Source: JACRBK01 sp964427955
GTDB lineage: Bacteria > Chloroflexota > Anaerolineae > Aggregatilineales > Aggregatilineaceae
DNA length: 7,021 nucleotides
Direction: 5' to 3'
NCBI GenBank assembly: GCA_964427955.1
Contig: CAYRWY010000321.1
Location: 1-7,021 of the forward strand
The position numbers and the translations under genes are program-made. The notes beneath the pieces are model-generated. The model saw only the letters and a list, made by a program, of their open reading frames with translations. It searched no databases and had not been told where the DNA came from. Below, piece after piece: positions 6,429 through 7,021 of the stretch; the first letter of the stretch is position 1; every line of letters begins with the position of its first letter.

Positions 6429-7021
6429 ATGAAATACCGCACCTTAGGCAATTCCGGCCTGATCGTCAGCGTGGTCGGGCTGGGCACGATGCAGTTTGGC
6501 AAGGCGATGAACGTCGGGCAGTTGGACCAGGAGGCGACCACGGAGCAGATCCGTTTCGCGCTGGATCACGGCGTCAACTTCATCGACACCGCCGACGTCT
6601 ACAGCCGGGGCGAGAGCGAAACCCTGATCGGCAATGCCATCCAGGGGATGCGCGAGAATATCGTGCTGGCGACCAAAGTTCGCCTGCCGATGAGCGATAC
6701 CGACTTCAACCGCAGCGGCGCCACCCGCGTGAACATCCTGCGCGGCATCGAAAGCAGCCTGCGGCGCTTGAAGACCGATTACGTCGATCTGTACCAGGTG
6801 CACGGCTGGGACAGCAATACCCCGCTCGAAGAGACACTGCGGGCGCTGGACGACGTGGTCCGCCAGGGCAAAACGCGCTATATCGGGCTGAGCAATTACA
6901 TGGCCTGGCAGGCGGCGGAAGCGTTGGGCATCCAGCGCCAGCAGCACCTGGAAAAGTTCGTCACCGCCCAGATGTATTACAGCCTGGTCGGGCGCGGCCT
7001 GGAGCACGAGTTCATGGCCTT
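6429..7021 (+). CDS. Aldo/keto reductase, N-terminal 197 residues (runs off the window)
   Basis: The protein opens with MKYRTLGNSGLIVSVVGLGT, the standard beginning of bacterial aldo/keto reductases that reduce aldehydes or ketones with NADPH, or run in reverse. The (beta/alpha)8 barrel is visible through about strand six. The catalytic tetrad is complete: Asp53 (FIDTAD), Tyr58, Lys83 (LATKV) and His125 (YQVHGWD). GLSNY, near residue 158, is also a family block. A family member is usually 310-350 residues, so about 120-150 are missing beyond the window; no stop codon is seen. GGGAAGG at 6414-6420 is the ribosome binding site, and the gap from the SDR is 23 bp. In this operon it could handle an aldehyde released from the sugar or oxidise or reduce the sugar itself; that is inference. 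The specific subfamily cannot be named. Confidence 0.9.
   Translation, partial: MKYRTLGNSGLIVSVVGLGTMQFGKAMNVGQLDQEATTEQIRFALDHGVNFIDTADVYSRGESETLIGNAIQGMRENIVLATKVRLPMSDTDFNRSGATRVNILRGIESSLRRLKTDYVDLYQVHGWDSNTPLEETLRALDDVVRQGKTRYIGLSNYMAWQAAEALGIQRQQHLEKFVTAQMYYSLVGRGLEHEFMA

Overview
The window is one strand-uniform block of bacterial genes, all on the + strand. In order it holds: the tail of an upstream gene; a ribose-type (CUT2) ABC transporter ATPase and its permease; a 5-methylthioribose kinase homologue (MtnK); a 5-methylthioribose-1-phosphate isomerase homologue (MtnA); an extended short-chain dehydrogenase/epimerase (SDR); and the first 197 codons of an aldo/keto reductase. Spacing is tight: an ATGA stop/start overlap between ATPase and permease, then gaps of 91, 9, 31 and 23 bp. 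This suggests one catabolic transcription unit. No rRNA, tRNA, CRISPR array or mobile element is visible.

The bases are GC-rich, with most third codon positions G or C. One GTG start and good Shine-Dalgarno sequences are seen. This fits a free-living bacterium of fairly high GC. The gene style would suit a Chloroflexota-like organism, but that is a weak impression and the sequence does not settle taxonomy. A 100-N gap whose two flanks share exactly 55 bp shows that this is a short-read draft or metagenome assembly.

Layout: 3-74, C-terminus of an upstream protein, followed by a perfect GC-rich hairpin (91-117). 241-2765, ATPase and permease. 2766-2856, intergenic spacer with a perfect 11-bp inverted repeat and a U-rich tail just ahead of the kinase ribosome binding site. 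2857-4101, kinase. 4111-5381, isomerase, broken only by the assembly gap. 5413-6405, SDR. 6429 to the end, aldo/keto reductase.

Proposed joint action: the transporter brings in a 5-modified pentose such as 5-methylthioribose or 5-deoxyribose. The kinase phosphorylates C1, and the isomerase opens the ring to the 1-phosphoketose. None of mtnB, mtnC, mtnD, mtnW or mtnX is present in the window, nor is an aldolase. Instead two oxidoreductases follow. The locus may therefore be a scavenging or 'shunt' pathway rather than classical methionine salvage, but the last steps and the true substrate are inference.
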